This document shows, piece after piece, positions 6,978 through 7,468 of a DNA stretch of 7,468 nucleotides. This DNA is from an uncultured Candidatus Melainabacteria bacterium (lineage in GTDB: Bacteria; Cyanobacteriota; Vampirovibrionia; Gastranaerophilales; Gastranaerophilaceae), in NCBI GenBank assembly GCA_934773085.1, contig CAKVMU010000078.1, positions 1 to 7,468 on the forward strand, written 5' to 3'. The first letter of the stretch is position 1. Each line of letters opens with the position of its first letter. The position numbers were made by a program, and so were the translations under genes. The notes under the pieces were generated by a model. That model saw only the letters and a list, made by a program, of their open reading frames with translations. It did no database searches and was not told the origin of the DNA.

Positions 6978-7071
6978 TGATTTTGTAGTTTGTTCAGAAG
7001 GGTGATTTGTAGTATATATTGGGTTTGGGCTTTTTGCCGATATCACCCGCCCAACGGTCTACGTGCGTAGC
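6978..7071. repeat. Tandem intergenic repeat, copy 2 (~94 bp)
   Basis: This second copy is separated from the first by 15 unrelated bases and ends two bases before the stop codon of the minus-strand gene at 7074. Shared structure: GGGTGAT (7000-7006) with ATCACCC (7042-7048), and here a longer second pairing, TTGGGC (7025-7030) with GCCCAA (7049-7054). The right-end dyad CTACGTGCGTAG (7059-7070) is perfect in this copy. Differences from copy 1 are few and lie mostly in the loop (ATTTATT against ATATATT; GGTTTTTTT against GGGCTTTTT) and at one base of the end dyad. Conservation of the paired arms with variation in the loop suggests that structure matters, although two copies are too few to prove it. 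Confidence 0.85.
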
Positions 7072-7073
7072 AC

Positions 7074-7364
7074 TCATGCGATGAAATTATTACCAAATCT
7101 GTTAGCACCGTAGAAGAAGGATTCTTGCATAACTTGTTGCAGACTTCTTTTTCTGATGACTTTGTTTCCGACTTTGGTATTTTCGATATCTTCAACGGCT
7201 TTTTGGTATTGACCGCAAACAAGAGAAGATATGTATTTAGAGACACAAGTTTCTTCCTGAACTTCATCGGCATCAACAGTTTTAACTTCAGAATCGAATT
7301 CATCAAAGAAGTTAGCGATAGATTTAATTTCGTCGTTGTTAACATTTTGCGAAGTGAATAACAT
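7074..7364 (-). CDS. Small protein of unknown function (96 aa)
   Basis: I do not recognise this family. The N-terminal half is acidic and helical (NNDEIKSIANFFDEFDSEV, then VDADEVQEETCVSKYI). The C-terminal half turns basic (KVGNKVIRKRSLQQVMQESF) and ends FYGANRFGNNFIA. Two cysteines occur in the middle (TCVSKYISSLVCGQ). There is no signal peptide or membrane helix. The start at 7364-7362 is well supported by AAGGAG eight bases upstream, the best ribosome-binding site on the minus strand here. A longer-looking overlapping frame (7043-7345) reads the same DNA out of phase and runs into the repeat, so it is discarded. The stop lies directly beside repeat copy 2, and the gene's transcript probably continues through both repeats to the terminator near 6780. 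Abundant small regulatory or structural protein is one possibility; no function can be assigned. Confidence 0.72.
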   Translation of the reverse strand: MLFTSQNVNNDEIKSIANFFDEFDSEVKTVDADEVQEETCVSKYISSLVCGQYQKAVEDIENTKVGNKVIRKRSLQQVMQESFFYGANRFGNNFIA

Positions 7365-7401
7365 CTATAAAGCTCCTTGTGTATCTCTTATGTATATATA
7401 A

Positions 7402-7407
7402 AGTATA
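7402..7407 (-). promoter_or_regulatory. Possible -10 box of the 96-aa gene
   Basis: On the minus strand these bases read TATACT, followed by further AT-rich TATATATA. A start around 7395 would give a leader of about 30 bases that includes the AAGGAG site. The -35 side is an A/T tract with only a TTAGCA-like match (7423-7428) at a short 15-base spacing. The remaining bases to the right edge (to 7468) show no gene and no clear further signal. Confidence 0.35.
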
Positions 7408-7468
7408 GAAAGATAAAAAAATTGCTAAAAAAGGCTTCGAATATTAAGATTTGTAACATTGAGTTTAG

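Noticed and set aside
6868..7071. CRISPR array
   Set aside because: Only two units, each ~95 bases with a 15-base spacer; the proportions are wrong and no cas gene is in view.
6868..7071. Insertion sequence or MITE remnant
   Set aside because: No terminal inverted repeats at the unit ends, no target-site duplication and no transposase fragment could be seen; left as an unclassified repeat.
7043..7345. Minus-strand 100-codon frame overlapping the 96-aa gene
   Set aside because: No ribosome-binding site, low-complexity K/L/S/T composition, and its C-terminus is repeat DNA. The overlapping frame from 7364 has AAGGAG.
7125..7361. Plus-strand 78-codon frame antisense to the 96-aa gene
   Set aside because: Phenylalanine-rich shadow with no ribosome-binding site.

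Overview
The window is AT-rich, densely coded bacterial DNA carrying ordinary chromosomal genes. The organism appears to be an LPS-making, probably Gram-negative-type bacterium, because it has a kdsC-type Kdo-8-phosphate phosphatase. The best guess is a non-photosynthetic cyanobacterial relative (Vampirovibrionia/Melainabacteria, e.g. Gastranaerophilales). That guess rests on the low GC, the cyanobacterial-looking stand-alone DprA/SLOG-like protein and the overall gene style; nothing in the window proves it. No phage, insertion sequence, CRISPR, tRNA or rRNA is visible.

Layout. (1) 1-1500, minus: the N-terminal 500 residues of a UvrD/PcrA-type helicase, cut by the left edge. (2) 1588-3354, plus, divergent from the helicase: a short two-gene operon encoding a DprA/SLOG-like Rossmann protein and, 15 bases later, an alpha-solenoid (HEAT-like) protein of unknown function. 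(3) 3349-3633, minus: a 94-residue protein of unknown function whose stop codon shares the palindrome TTATAA with the stop of the solenoid gene. (4) 3634-3767: a divergent promoter region with a bulged inverted repeat just upstream of a doubled TATAAT. (5) 3768-6749, plus: kdsC followed by comEC (DNA-uptake channel), probably one transcript. (6) 6750-7073: no gene; a hairpin terminator and two tandem copies of a structured ~95-base repeat. (7) 7074-7364, minus: a 96-residue protein of unknown function with a strong ribosome-binding site, then its upstream region to the right edge.

How the genes fit together: three of the recognisable products handle DNA (helicase, DprA/SLOG-like protein, ComEC). 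In transformable bacteria, ComEC brings in single-stranded DNA and true DprA protects it and loads RecA on it. The DprA-like protein here lacks the canonical DprA motif, so a shared DNA-uptake role is only an inference. KdsC belongs to LPS core synthesis, and its pairing with comEC is probably positional only.

The least explained structure is the pair of ~95-base repeats. They lie between the stop codon of the 96-residue gene and a terminator that reads best on that gene's strand, so they may form its 3' untranslated region. Each copy could fold into an H-type pseudoknot. No clear new multi-gene system is evident.
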